The notes under the pieces: generated by a model | Databases searched by the model: none | Told to the model about the DNA's origin: nothing | What the model saw: only the letters and a program-made list of their open reading frames with translations | Part shown: in pieces, positions 51,372 through 59,209 of the stretch | How the letters are laid out: each line of letters begins with the position of its first letter | Numbering within the stretch: position 1 is the first letter of the stretch | NCBI GenBank assembly: GCA_902778145.1 | Contig: CACYWW010000004.1 | Span: forward strand, 45,611-109,610 | DNA length: 64,000 nucleotides | From: an uncultured Ruminococcus sp. | GTDB taxonomy: Bacteria; Bacillota; Clostridia; Oscillospirales; CAG-272 | Direction: 5' to 3' | Made by a program: the position numbers and the translations under genes

Positions 51372-51997
51372 ACGAGAATGTTATAAAAAGAAACGCGCTT
51401 TTGGCGGAGAGGACCATAGCGGGGCTTCAATCGCGGAATATGAGCGGATATTACGCCGGCGATAAAGAGGAGGCGCTCCGTATAGCGCTCGGACTGATAC
51501 CGGAGGAAAGCTCGGTGACGATGGGCGGCTGCATGTCAGCTCGCGAAATAGGTCTCGTGGACGCGCTCAAAAGCGGCAATTATGATTTCATCGACCGCGA
51601 CGCGTACAATGACAAACGTGCGGCGATGCTCAAAGCGTATGACGCGGACGTGTTCCTCACCAGCGCGAACGCCATGACCGACGACGGCGTCATGATAAAC
51701 ATCGACGGCAACGCAAACAGAGTCTCCGCGATAGCTCAGGGACCGAAAAAGGTGATATTCATTGTCGGTATGAACAAGGTTTGCCCCGATACGGATACCG
51801 CGATGAAACGCGCGAGAAACGTCGCCGCGCCGATCAACGCACAGAGATTCGGACTCAAAACGCCGTGCTCAAAGACCGGCAAATGCTTTGACTGCAAATC
51901 TCCCGATACGATATGCTGTCAGTTCCTTATAACGAGATTTTCGCGTCACAAGGACAGGATCCACGTTATCCTCGTCGGCGAAGATCTCGGGTTCTGA
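51368..51997 (+). CDS. LUD domain protein (LutC/YkgG-like, DUF162)
   Basis: 209 residues. RNALLAERTIAGLQSRNMSG opens the LUD fold, VTMGGCMSAREIGL matches the 'G-G-S-x-S-x-x-E-x-G' core, and LTSANAMTDDGVMINIDG is the family's most conserved segment. C-terminal cysteines CSKTGKCFDCKSPDTICC resemble a metal-cluster site. LUD proteins support lactate utilisation in LutABC, but the lone LUD protein here has no LutA/B partner, so its role is open. Coupled upstream to the GH20 fusion; cysK follows after 13 bases. Confidence 0.88.
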   Translation: MNENVIKRNALLAERTIAGLQSRNMSGYYAGDKEEALRIALGLIPEESSVTMGGCMSAREIGLVDALKSGNYDFIDRDAYNDKRAAMLKAYDADVFLTSANAMTDDGVMINIDGNANRVSAIAQGPKKVIFIVGMNKVCPDTDTAMKRARNVAAPINAQRFGLKTPCSKTGKCFDCKSPDTICCQFLITRFSRHKDRIHVILVGEDLGF

Positions 51998-52010
51998 GAG
52001 GCGGCGGAAA

Positions 52011-52952
52011 ATGGCTGTTTACGGATCGATAGAGGAGCTGATCGGAAACACCCCGCTTCTGAGGCTTTCAGCGGTAGAGCGGGAATACGGAACGAAAGCA
52101 AAGCTTTACGGAAAGCTCGAATACCTGAATCCCGCGGGATCCGTCAAGGACAGAGCCGCGCTCGGGATGATAGACCGTGCGGAGGCGGAGGGAAAACTCG
52201 TCCCCGGCTCAGTCATCATTGAGCCCACGTCCGGCAATACCGGCATAGGTCTTGCGGCGATCGCCGCGGTAAGAGGATACCGTACCGTGATCGTCATGCC
52301 CGAGACGATGTCTGAGGAGCGCCGTGTACTCATGAAGGCGTACGGCGCGGAGCTTGTACTGACAGACGGCTCGAAGGGTATGCGCGGCGCGATCGAAAAA
52401 GCGGAAGAGCTGGCGGCGAATACTGAGAATTCATTTATCCCGTCGCAGTTCACCAATGAGGCGAACGCCGAAGCTCATTTCAAAACCACAGGCCCCGAGA
52501 TATGGGCTGATACGTACGGGTCGGTCGATATTTTCGTCGCCGGCGTCGGGACCGGCGGAACGCTGACTGGAGTCGGAAAATATCTCAAATCAAAAAGGAA
52601 GGAAATAAAGATCGTCGCGGTAGAACCGTCTGATTCCCCGGTCCTTTCCGGCGGCGCGCCGGGACCGCACGGGATCCAGGGGATCGGCGCCGGATTCGTA
52701 CCAGAGGTGCTCGATACGGATGTGATCGACATGACATTCACTGTCTCGCTTGATGACGCGTACGAAGCCGGAAGGATCATGGGCAGACGCGAGGGCGTGC
52801 TTGTCGGGATTTCATCGGGTGCGGCGCTTTACGCAGCGGTACAGCTGGCGAAGCTTGACGAAAACGCCGGCAAGACGATAGTCGCTCTGCTGCCCGATAC
52901 GGGCGACAGATATCTGTCAACGGATATGTTCAGAACGGAGGATGCAGAATGA
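52011..52952 (+). CDS. cysK: cysteine synthase (O-acetylserine sulfhydrylase)
   Basis: 313 residues, PLP fold type II. Schiff-base lysine in NPAGSVKDRAALGM (about Lys42), phosphate loop PTSGNTGIG, substrate loop GVGTGGTLTG, and GISSGAALYAA near the C-terminus. Makes L-cysteine from O-acetylserine and sulfide. No serine acetyltransferase gene is next to it. Overlaps the lipase gene by 4 bases. Confidence 0.95.
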   Translation: MAVYGSIEELIGNTPLLRLSAVEREYGTKAKLYGKLEYLNPAGSVKDRAALGMIDRAEAEGKLVPGSVIIEPTSGNTGIGLAAIAAVRGYRTVIVMPETMSEERRVLMKAYGAELVLTDGSKGMRGAIEKAEELAANTENSFIPSQFTNEANAEAHFKTTGPEIWADTYGSVDIFVAGVGTGGTLTGVGKYLKSKRKEIKIVAVEPSDSPVLSGGAPGPHGIQGIGAGFVPEVLDTDVIDMTFTVSLDDAYEAGRIMGRREGVLVGISSGAALYAAVQLAKLDENAGKTIVALLPDTGDRYLSTDMFRTEDAE

Positions 52953-54178
52953 AGATAAGGATCGTTTCCATGATTTTATCCGTCATCATTGTCGTTTCAC
53001 TGTCGGTATCATGCGGAAAAAACGGGGCAGGGGAGGAAAGCACCGTACCTGAGACTACGGTCAACGCTGACTTGACAACTGAAGCCCCGGATACGGAGCC
53101 TCAGACGGAAACCGAGCCGGAGACGGAAACGGAGCCTTTGACCGAACCCTCGACCGAAACGGAACCGGAAACGACCGATGAGGAGACCGTGCCTGTACCG
53201 GAGGATACCGGTATAACGGCGCTTTTACCCGAAAACAGCTCCGAGATCTCATATGATCTCGCGAAGGAGCTTCTGACGGTATGCACCGGCGGAGGTAAAT
53301 CACAGACCGTGTCCCTGCTAAACGAACGCGGCTTTGAACTCATCCTTGCGAAAAATTATGAAAAAGCGTATTCCGACAGGTCGCACACCTGCGCCTATAC
53401 GGTTTCACGCAAAGAAACCGACGGAAAACGGTTGTATCTTATAACGATAAGAGGGACGAGCGGAGGCGAATGGTATTCTAACATGGATATAGCGCCGTCA
53501 CATAAAAACGACACGCAGTATGCTGAAAACTTCATGCTCTGCGCGCAGGATATATATCTGTCCGTAAAGGATACGATCGACTCTGACGAAAACAGCTCCG
53601 TTATAGTATGCGGACACAGCCGCGGAGCCGCGGCGGCAAACCTGTTAGGCGTTCTTTTTGACGAGGTATACGACAGATCGCGCGTTTACGTTTACACGTT
53701 CGCAACGCCTGCGACGGTCCGCGGAGATGCGGCGGAAAAGGAATATGAGAATATATTCAATTTCATAAACGACAACGACATGGTGACTCATCTGCCGCCC
53801 GTTGAATACGGCTTCAGCCGCGCCGGAAAAGATATCATGCTCCCGGTCGATAAGACGGAGATCAAGCTGCTTGAATTCATGTCAGCGCTTTTCACGCTCG
53901 CGCCGGATATCGATTCTTATTATAATAAAAAGTATTCTCTGACCTCTCAGGGAACCGGTGACGACGGATTGTCTGTATTCGATATAATGTCGATGCTCGC
54001 CGGATCTCTTTCGGGGGGCGCCGCTCAGCTCGCCTCGCTTAAAGACATAGCGCCTGAAAGCGACCTTTTCAAGGCAGCCGCGGCGATCGGCGGTCTTTCG
54101 GCGGGACTCGCCGCTAATATGGGACTCGAGCACATGCCTTCAAGATATATGACGCTGATAGATCAGCTCGAAGGATAA
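52949..54178 (+). CDS. class 3 lipase-like lipoprotein
   Basis: 409 residues. Lipobox SLSVSC (Cys22), then a Thr/Glu/Pro-rich linker (about 30-80, ETEPETETEP-type repeats), then an alpha/beta-hydrolase domain. The nucleophile elbow VCGHSRGAAAANL holds Ser224; the Asp and His partners are plausibly in NFINDNDMVTHLPP. Strong match in style to lipase class 3 (Mbeg1-like DUF2974). Probably a surface esterase or phospholipase. Last gene of the operon starting at GH20. The TEP linker is similar to the tail of the PASTA kinase. Confidence 0.85.
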   Translation: MKIRIVSMILSVIIVVSLSVSCGKNGAGEESTVPETTVNADLTTEAPDTEPQTETEPETETEPLTEPSTETEPETTDEETVPVPEDTGITALLPENSSEISYDLAKELLTVCTGGGKSQTVSLLNERGFELILAKNYEKAYSDRSHTCAYTVSRKETDGKRLYLITIRGTSGGEWYSNMDIAPSHKNDTQYAENFMLCAQDIYLSVKDTIDSDENSSVIVCGHSRGAAAANLLGVLFDEVYDRSRVYVYTFATPATVRGDAAEKEYENIFNFINDNDMVTHLPPVEYGFSRAGKDIMLPVDKTEIKLLEFMSALFTLAPDIDSYYNKKYSLTSQGTGDDGLSVFDIMSMLAGSLSGGAAQLASLKDIAPESDLFKAAAAIGGLSAGLAANMGLEHMPSRYMTLIDQLEG

Positions 54179-54185
54179 AACAAAG

Positions 54186-54216
54186 AACAGACCGATAGAA
54201 GAACGGTCTGTTTTTT
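54186..54216 (+). terminator. terminator of the GH20-LUD-cysK-lipase operon
   Basis: Stem AACAGACCG/CGGTCTGTT followed by T6. Confidence 0.9.
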
Positions 54217-54234
54217 ACATCGAAGAGCGTTAAG

Positions 54235-54255
54235 AGTTATTAGTTATTAGTTATC
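54235..54255 (+). repeat. 7-bp tandem repeat (AGTTATT)
   Basis: AGTTATT twice plus AGTTATC, directly after the operon terminator; same period and similar composition as the array at 6372. Confidence 0.75.
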
Positions 54256-54261
54256 AACTGA

Positions 54262-54402
54262 CGCTTCATTCACTCCCGACCCGTTCGAGCTTTTTTACAC
54301 GATGATGAAGTGGGGGGGCTCGGTCTCGCGCCTCGACGGCGCTCGGTCAGGGTCGGCTCTGAAGCGCCCCCGGCGCTTCATTCACTCCCGACCCGTTCGA
54401 GC
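54262..54402 (+). repeat. 29-bp direct repeat pair with nested inverted repeats
   Basis: The 29-base sequence from CGCTTCATTC to CGTTCGAGC occurs identically at 54262-54290 and 54374-54402. The 83-base interval and second copy fold extensively: GCGCC/GGCGC, GAAGCGCC-CCC-GGCGCTTC (54361-54379), GGGTCGG/CCGACCC and outer GGGGCTCG/CGAGCCCC. Each repeat ends in a tRNA T-loop-like GTTCGAGC. Confidence 0.75.
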
Positions 54403-54416
54403 CCCTTCTTTTTTTG

Positions 54417-54460
54417 CACCATAACCAAAAGACGCCATATGGCGTCTTTTGGTTATGGTG
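54417..54460 (-). terminator. 44-bp perfect palindrome, terminator region of tRNA-Val
   Basis: CACCATAACC-AAAAGACGCC-AT and its exact complement in reverse. The core AAAAGACGCCATATGGCGTCTTTT is a bidirectional terminator; the right arm includes the CCA end and discriminator of tRNA-Val, so the left arm is an inverted copy of the tRNA 3' end. Confidence 0.8.
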
Positions 54461-54532
54461 GAGACGAGGGGGCTCGAACCCTTGACCTCTCGGATGTGAA
54501 CCGAACGCTCTGACCAACTGAGCTACGCCTCC
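54456..54532 (-). tRNA. tRNA-Val (CAC anticodon)
   Basis: 77 nt with encoded CCA. Acceptor GGAGGCG/CGTCTCC, discriminator A. Anticodon stem TTCGG/CCGAG encloses TTCACAT, anticodon CAC. T arm AAGGG TTCGAGC CCCCT has a G-rich imperfect stem. Confidence 0.92.
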
Positions 54533-54542
54533 GTGCTTGATT

Positions 54543-54570
54543 ATTATACCAGTTTTTTCGGATTTGTCAA
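54543..54570 (-). promoter_or_regulatory. promoter of tRNA-Val
   Basis: On minus TTGACA (54565-54570), 16-base spacer, TATAAT (54543-54548). Confidence 0.8.
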
Positions 54571-54633
54571 GACCCTTTTTATACTTTTATTTTATTTTAT
54601 CCGGTCTGCATCCGCCTATCGTGTCGAATTTTA

Positions 54634-54662
54634 TTGACAAGTTCACATTTGCATGCTAAAAT
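54634..54662 (+). promoter_or_regulatory. promoter of the second MscS gene
   Basis: TTGACA (54634-54639), 17-base spacer, TAAAAT (54657-54662). Confidence 0.75.
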
Positions 54663-54691
54663 CTGTATTATAAAAGCAAGCGGAGGCTGAT

Positions 54692-55516
54692 ATGGAAGAA
54701 TTCAAAAAGAAAGCTATAGAAATGCTGAGCTCATACGGCGGCAAGATACTGCTCGCGATCGCCGTGCTCGTAGTCGGACTTCTTGTTATAAAGCTTTTGA
54801 AGCGCGTTGTAAAAAAACTGCTTGAAAAGTCAAAGCTTGACGGCACCGTCAAAAGCGTGATCCGTAATATAGTGAAGATACTCCTGTATCTCGTGCTTAT
54901 CGTCGGCATAATCGAGATACTCGGTGTATCCATGTCAAGCGTTGTTGCCGTCATCGCATCATGCGGGCTTGCCGTCGGTCTTGCGCTACAGGGAGCGCTC
55001 GGAAATCTCGCGGGCGGTCTTATGATACTGATATTCAAGCCGTTCAAGGTTGGCGACTTCATAGAATCGACCGGAGCCGAAGGTACGGTAAAGGATATAA
55101 GCATATTCTACACCACGATAATGACGATAGACAACAAGCAGATATTCGTACCGAACGGAGATCTGATGAACGCGAATGTCACTAATTTCTCTGTCGCGGA
55201 GAAACGCAGAGTTGATCAGGATTATAAGATAACGAACGATATCGACGCGGAGCTCGTCAAATCCGTTCTGCTTGACGCGGCGTCAAAAACGGAAGGCGTC
55301 TTATCAGATCCTAGACCGTTTGCGCGTATGACCGCGGTGGACGACGATACATATATTTTCACGGTCAGGGCGTGGTGTGACACTCCGAGATACTGGGACG
55401 TATACTTCGATCTTATCGAGAATTGCAGTAAAGCTCTTGCCGACAACGGTATCGACGATCCCGAGGAGAGGATAGCTGTAAGACTCGTAAAAGAAGACCG
55501 GGATGAAGAAGGATAA
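54692..55516 (+). CDS. mscS: small-conductance mechanosensitive channel (MscS family)
   Basis: 274 residues, close to E. coli MscS in length. TM helices about 18-36, 58-80 and pore TM3 84-112 with the Gly/Ala-rich VIASCGLAVGLALQGALGNLAGG. Beta domain IFKPFKVGDFIESTGAEGTVKDISIF, then the vestibule alpha/beta domain. GGAGG upstream of the ATG. Closer to canonical MscS than the gene at 29091, to which it is only distantly related. Tension-gated solute release. Confidence 0.93.
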   Translation: MEEFKKKAIEMLSSYGGKILLAIAVLVVGLLVIKLLKRVVKKLLEKSKLDGTVKSVIRNIVKILLYLVLIVGIIEILGVSMSSVVAVIASCGLAVGLALQGALGNLAGGLMILIFKPFKVGDFIESTGAEGTVKDISIFYTTIMTIDNKQIFVPNGDLMNANVTNFSVAEKRRVDQDYKITNDIDAELVKSVLLDAASKTEGVLSDPRPFARMTAVDDDTYIFTVRAWCDTPRYWDVYFDLIENCSKALADNGIDDPEERIAVRLVKEDRDEEG

Positions 55517-55607
55517 ATGAAAACGTCTTTTTCCCCCCTGATTTAAGTTTTTTTCAGTTTTTCATTTATAATATGATAAGAAAAGAAAAGACGTAAAGGG
55601 GTATTTT

Positions 55608-56009
55608 ATGCAGATCCTGATAGCCGAGGACGAAAGACCGCTCGCAAAAGCCGTAAAGAAGATCCTTGAACAAAAAGGATATTTTGTCGACGCTGTGTAT
55701 GACGGTACGGACGCCGTTGAATACGCAAAAAGCGTCGATTACGATCTCATCATACTCGACGTCATGATGCCCGGATACGACGGATTTGAGGTCGTCAGGA
55801 TCCTGCGTGAAAAAGGCGTAGGTACTCCGGTCCTTATGCTGACGGCGCGATCCGCAGTATCCGACAAGGTGACGGGACTGAATACAGGCGCGGACGACTA
55901 TATGACTAAGCCGTTTGACACGGAGGAGCTTCTCGCAAGAGTAGCGGCGCTCACGCGCCGCAGAGGAAAGGAAGGTGAATTATTTGAAATTACTTTTCAC
56001 CGCGTTTGA
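55608..56009 (+). CDS. stand-alone response regulator receiver domain protein
   Basis: 133 residues. Intact receiver: acidic pocket Glu7-Asp8, phosphoacceptor Asp51 (IILDVMMPGYDG), Thr79 and Lys101 (DDYMTKPFD). The sequence is of the OmpR branch up to the linker ALTRRRGKEG, then ends after a few residues with no DNA-binding domain. A TATAAT at 55567-55572 and GGGG before the ATG start the operon. Its last 35 bases overlap the next gene in another frame. It could be phosphorylated by another kinase or small phosphodonor and act by protein contact. Confidence 0.85.
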   Translation: MQILIAEDERPLAKAVKKILEQKGYFVDAVYDGTDAVEYAKSVDYDLIILDVMMPGYDGFEVVRILREKGVGTPVLMLTARSAVSDKVTGLNTGADDYMTKPFDTEELLARVAALTRRRGKEGELFEITFHRV

Positions 56010-56574
56010 CAGGGATCTGCTCACGGGCTGTGCCGCGTGTCTGCGCGCTCGCGGCTATGAAGTGACAGAAGCGTTCGACTGCCCGTCAGCCGTCGAGCTT
56101 GCGTCGTCGGAACGCTTTGACGCCGCGATAGTCGATATCAGCCGGCGTGATCGGGACGTTTCCGGACTGCAGCGTCTTCTGCTTGATTCGGATGTGCCGG
56201 TGATAGCGCTCACGGAAAAGGAAGACAGCGTCAAAAGGCTTACGAGCGCCCCTGTTGCGTGTTCGTATCTTTGCCATCCGTTCACCCCCGATGAGCTCGC
56301 CTTCAGGCTTGAGGCTACGCTCGATAAAGCGGGCAGGGAAACGAGGATCGGAGGAGATGGCTCCGGGATCCTGATACGCGGATTCACTTTAAACAATAAA
56401 GTAAGGGTAACGGGTGAGGAGATAGATCTTCTGACGGGAAAAGCCGATAACAACGGTCGGGATCCGTATGTATACGTGTTATCGCTTGAGCGCAAGCTGC
56501 GTTCGATCGGGTCTTCGCTCCGTATAACGTATGAAAAAAACGAAGGGTACAGATTGGTGGATGACAATGAGTAA
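55975..56574 (+). CDS. degenerate response regulator (pseudo-receiver plus shortened winged helix)
   Basis: 199 residues from GTG 55975 (TTG 55984 is an alternative; both have AGGA/AAGG upstream). Residues 4-115 follow receiver topology: Asp54 and Thr80 are present but the invariant Lys is His101 (YLCHPFTPDEL), and the acidic pair is reduced to Asp12/Asp14. Residues about 127-199 resemble an OmpR C-terminal domain with the middle deleted: ILIRGFTLNNKVRVTGEEIDLL, then YVYVLSLERKLRSIGSSL and ITYEKNEGYRLV, matching the end of a winged helix. DNA binding may be altered or lost. Overlaps both neighbours. Confidence 0.75.
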   Translation: MNYLKLLFTAFDRDLLTGCAACLRARGYEVTEAFDCPSAVELASSERFDAAIVDISRRDRDVSGLQRLLLDSDVPVIALTEKEDSVKRLTSAPVACSYLCHPFTPDELAFRLEATLDKAGRETRIGGDGSGILIRGFTLNNKVRVTGEEIDLLTGKADNNGRDPYVYVLSLERKLRSIGSSLRITYEKNEGYRLVDDNE

Positions 56575-57763
56575 AGCGAGAAAAAAATTCGTAATATACG
56601 CCGCCGTGTCGCTGTTTGTCCTGATCGCCGTGCTTTTGTTCGTCATAAACATGATGGGTTTCACGATGGCTGCTCAGGACGCGGACAGGATAACCTCGAT
56701 GATCGCTTCGGGCAACGGAGAATTCGCGGCGCGTGAATCCTCTGAATTCAAACCGGAAAAGCGCGGTCCGATGGGCGTTGACTCACCGGAGATCAGATCC
56801 AGCGTGAGATATTACACGTTTCGCTTCGATAAAAAGGGCAACGGCGAAAAGATAGCGTTCAATATTTCCGCCGTGTCGGAGGAGCAGGCGAAAACCGTCG
56901 CCGCGTCTCTGCTCGGTGAAAATACCGGCTGGGTCAACACGACGTACAGGTACAGAGTATACCGTCACGACGGATTCGATTACGTGACGGTCATAGATTA
57001 CGGAAGAGAATTGCTGCAGGCTTACAGAACGCTGACAGTATCGGTCATAGGCGCGCTCATCTGTATAGCGGTTAGCGTCGTATTCCTGACGGCCGTCGGA
57101 AAGAAGCTCTTCAAACCGCTTGAAGAAGCCGACAGAAAGCAGAAGAATTTCATTAAGGAAGCCGAACGCAGTCTGAAGGTGCCGCTTACGGTGATCAGCA
57201 GCGATACCGAGCTTATCGAGCGCGAATTCGGATCCGGGGAGAGAACTCAGTCTATCAACCGCCAGATCAAAAAACTGACGGAAATAACAAAGCAGCTCCA
57301 CTCTCTCTCGATCCTCGACGAGACAGGAGAAAACAAAGAAAAGTGCGATCTGTCAATGCTGCTCCTTTCGGCGACGGACAGGAAAAAGAACGCGTTTCAG
57401 GAAAAGGGGATCGCTCTTGAGGTGACAGCCGATACCGGCGTTACGGTCAGCGGCGATGCTGCCGCACTTAACGGGATGATACAGGAGATCGTTGAAAACG
57501 CGCTGAAATTCTCACTGACCCGCGCTTCGTTCGAGCTGAAAAACGAAAACGGACTTGTCAGATTCACCTCGTCTAACGATACCGACCTGAAGACGGGCTC
57601 GACCGATCAGATCTTCGACAGATTCACGAGACTTGAAAACGCAAAGGGAAAAGCCGGGAACGGACTCGGCCTGTCATACGTAAAAGACGCTGTGAAGGCT
57701 CATAACGGAAGGATGAGCGCCGGCGTCGCGGACGGCGTATTCACGCTCAGGATAACGCTTTGA
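56567..57763 (+). CDS. sensor histidine kinase homologue lacking the phospho-accepting histidine
   Basis: 398 residues from the ATG at 56567 (TGGTGG upstream; overlaps previous stop); ATGs at 56531 and 56561 are alternatives. TM1 about 9-30, extracytoplasmic domain 31-152, TM2 155-177. The H-box region reads FIKEAERSLKVPLTVISSD where F-x-x-x-x-S-H-E-L-R-T-P-L-T is expected: the His is Arg201 (codon 57167-57169) and the Glu is Ser202. The ATPase domain keeps the N-box (EIVENALKFS), F-box (IFDRFTRLE) and G2 box (GNGLGLSYVKDAVKAHNG); the G1 box is of the weak clostridial type. Likely a pseudokinase or ATP-dependent conformational switch. Confidence 0.85.
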   Translation: MSKARKKFVIYAAVSLFVLIAVLLFVINMMGFTMAAQDADRITSMIASGNGEFAARESSEFKPEKRGPMGVDSPEIRSSVRYYTFRFDKKGNGEKIAFNISAVSEEQAKTVAASLLGENTGWVNTTYRYRVYRHDGFDYVTVIDYGRELLQAYRTLTVSVIGALICIAVSVVFLTAVGKKLFKPLEEADRKQKNFIKEAERSLKVPLTVISSDTELIEREFGSGERTQSINRQIKKLTEITKQLHSLSILDETGENKEKCDLSMLLLSATDRKKNAFQEKGIALEVTADTGVTVSGDAAALNGMIQEIVENALKFSLTRASFELKNENGLVRFTSSNDTDLKTGSTDQIFDRFTRLENAKGKAGNGLGLSYVKDAVKAHNGRMSAGVADGVFTLRITL

Positions 57764-57777
57764 CGGAGGCGAATCAA

Positions 57778-58512
57778 GTGGATAAGAACAATAATCCCGT
57801 CATAGTCGAAAATCCCGTCGTCGTTATGAAGCGCTACGAGCTGAAATACATCATCAGCCGCGAGCAGGAGCTTTTCTTCAGGGAAAGCATAAAGGATCAT
57901 ATGCAGCCGGACAGCTTCGGGCTGACTTCGATCGGTACGCTGTATTACGACACGCCGGATTACAGACTCATCAACGCGTCGATAGAGAAGCCGCTTTTCA
58001 AGGAAAAGCTCAGACTCAGATCATACGGGCTCGCGACGGACGAAACACCGGTTTTCCTTGAGCTGAAGCGCAAGGCGTACGGTATAGTATACAAACGCCG
58101 CGTACAGTCGACGATACCTCTTGTCAAAAAATTTCTTGACGGTGAGGGCGATATCTGCGCCGGAGGCCAGATAAACCGCGAGATCACGTATTTCAGGGAC
58201 CATTACGGCGCGCTTGCGCCTACCTGCCTTATAATCTACGACAGAACGGCGTTTTTTGAGCCGGGAGGAGATCTGAGGTTCACGATCGACAACGATCCCA
58301 GATATCGTGTGGACGATCTTGATCTGCGTGTATCTATGAAAGGAACGTCTCTTCTGCCGCCCGGATATTCCGTACTCGAGATAAAGGTACAGGAAGCGAT
58401 GCCGCTGTGGCTCGCTCATATCCTTGACAGCGGCAAAATTTACAAAGCGTCTTTTTCCAAATACGGAGAAGCATATAAAAAACAGATCCTTCAATCAAAA
58501 GCGATCATATAA
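57778..58512 (+). CDS. VTC domain protein (polyphosphate polymerase-like tunnel fold)
   Basis: 244 residues from GTG 57778, which has GGAGG eight bases upstream; TTG 57760 overlaps the kinase stop but lacks one. Tunnel-fold residues of the VTC family all visible: MKRYELKYII (ExK), LYYDTPDYRL, KEKLRLRSYG, FLELKRK, YKRR, IYDRTAF, FTIDND, SVLEIKVQEAMPLWL. Yeast Vtc4 makes polyphosphate from ATP with this fold; bacterial VTC-domain proteins in such operons are not well characterised. No TM or signal peptide. DUF4956 gene follows after 13 bases and is its usual partner. Confidence 0.88.
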   Translation: MDKNNNPVIVENPVVVMKRYELKYIISREQELFFRESIKDHMQPDSFGLTSIGTLYYDTPDYRLINASIEKPLFKEKLRLRSYGLATDETPVFLELKRKAYGIVYKRRVQSTIPLVKKFLDGEGDICAGGQINREITYFRDHYGALAPTCLIIYDRTAFFEPGGDLRFTIDNDPRYRVDDLDLRVSMKGTSLLPPGYSVLEIKVQEAMPLWLAHILDSGKIYKASFSKYGEAYKKQILQSKAII

Positions 58513-58525
58513 CGGAGGTTTTTAA

Positions 58526-59197
58526 ATGTTTGACTCGATCTACACATCTGCGGTAACGGTCTCGCAGTTCTTTATCATGGCGGGCGTCGCGCTCGTCTCC
58601 GGTCTGCTTTATTCATGGCTCATGTCGTTCCGTATCAGATCGACCAAGAGATTCTTTATCGTCGTCGGTCTCATACCTTTCATCGTTTCCGCGGTGATAA
58701 CGTTCGTCAACGGCAACATAGGCGCGGGCGTTGCGATCGGCGGCGCGTTCAGCCTTATAAGATTCCGTTCCGCTCAGGGTACAGCCGACGAGATCGCGGC
58801 GATTCTGATAGCGATGGGCGCCGGCATCCCGTTCGGCATGGGATACATAGCGTACGGCGTGATCATCCTTGCCGCTCTTGCCGTTATATATTTCCTCGTT
58901 TCGATGCTTCCCGTGTTCGAGCACAAAAGCATGACGGCCGATAAGCTGTTAAGGATCACCATACCGGAATCGCTTGAGTATCACGATGTATTCGACGATA
59001 CGTTCGCGCATTATCTCAGATCATACGAGAGCGTCGGCGTAAAGACCACGGGCATGGGCTCCATGTTCCGTCTTTCCTTCAAAATACAGATGAAGGACAG
59101 CCGCGAAGAAAAAGCGTTCATAGATGAACTCCGCACAAAGAACGGCAATCTTGAGATCGCCATCACGCCTTACGTTGATGTTCAGAATCAGCTTTAA
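58526..59197 (+). CDS. DUF4956 membrane protein
   Basis: 223 residues. TM segments about 12-32, 40-60, a glycine-rich GAGVAIGGAFSLIRFRSAQGTADEIAAI region, and two more about 92-130. The SLIRFRSAQGT motif is the DUF4956 hallmark. C-terminal ~95 residues soluble (ITIPESLEYHDVFDD ...) with an ACT/ferredoxin-like pattern. GGAGG before the ATG. Found repeatedly next to VTC-domain genes, suggesting a membrane partner or channel for the VTC protein product. Confidence 0.88.
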   Translation: MFDSIYTSAVTVSQFFIMAGVALVSGLLYSWLMSFRIRSTKRFFIVVGLIPFIVSAVITFVNGNIGAGVAIGGAFSLIRFRSAQGTADEIAAILIAMGAGIPFGMGYIAYGVIILAALAVIYFLVSMLPVFEHKSMTADKLLRITIPESLEYHDVFDDTFAHYLRSYESVGVKTTGMGSMFRLSFKIQMKDSREEKAFIDELRTKNGNLEIAITPYVDVQNQL

Positions 59198-59209
59198 GGA
59201 GAATTTTGT

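Noticed and set aside
55608-56574. Frameshift joining the receiver-only gene to the following gene into one regulator
   Set aside because: The second gene begins with its own receiver-like N-terminus, so joining would not restore a standard receiver plus DNA-binding layout.
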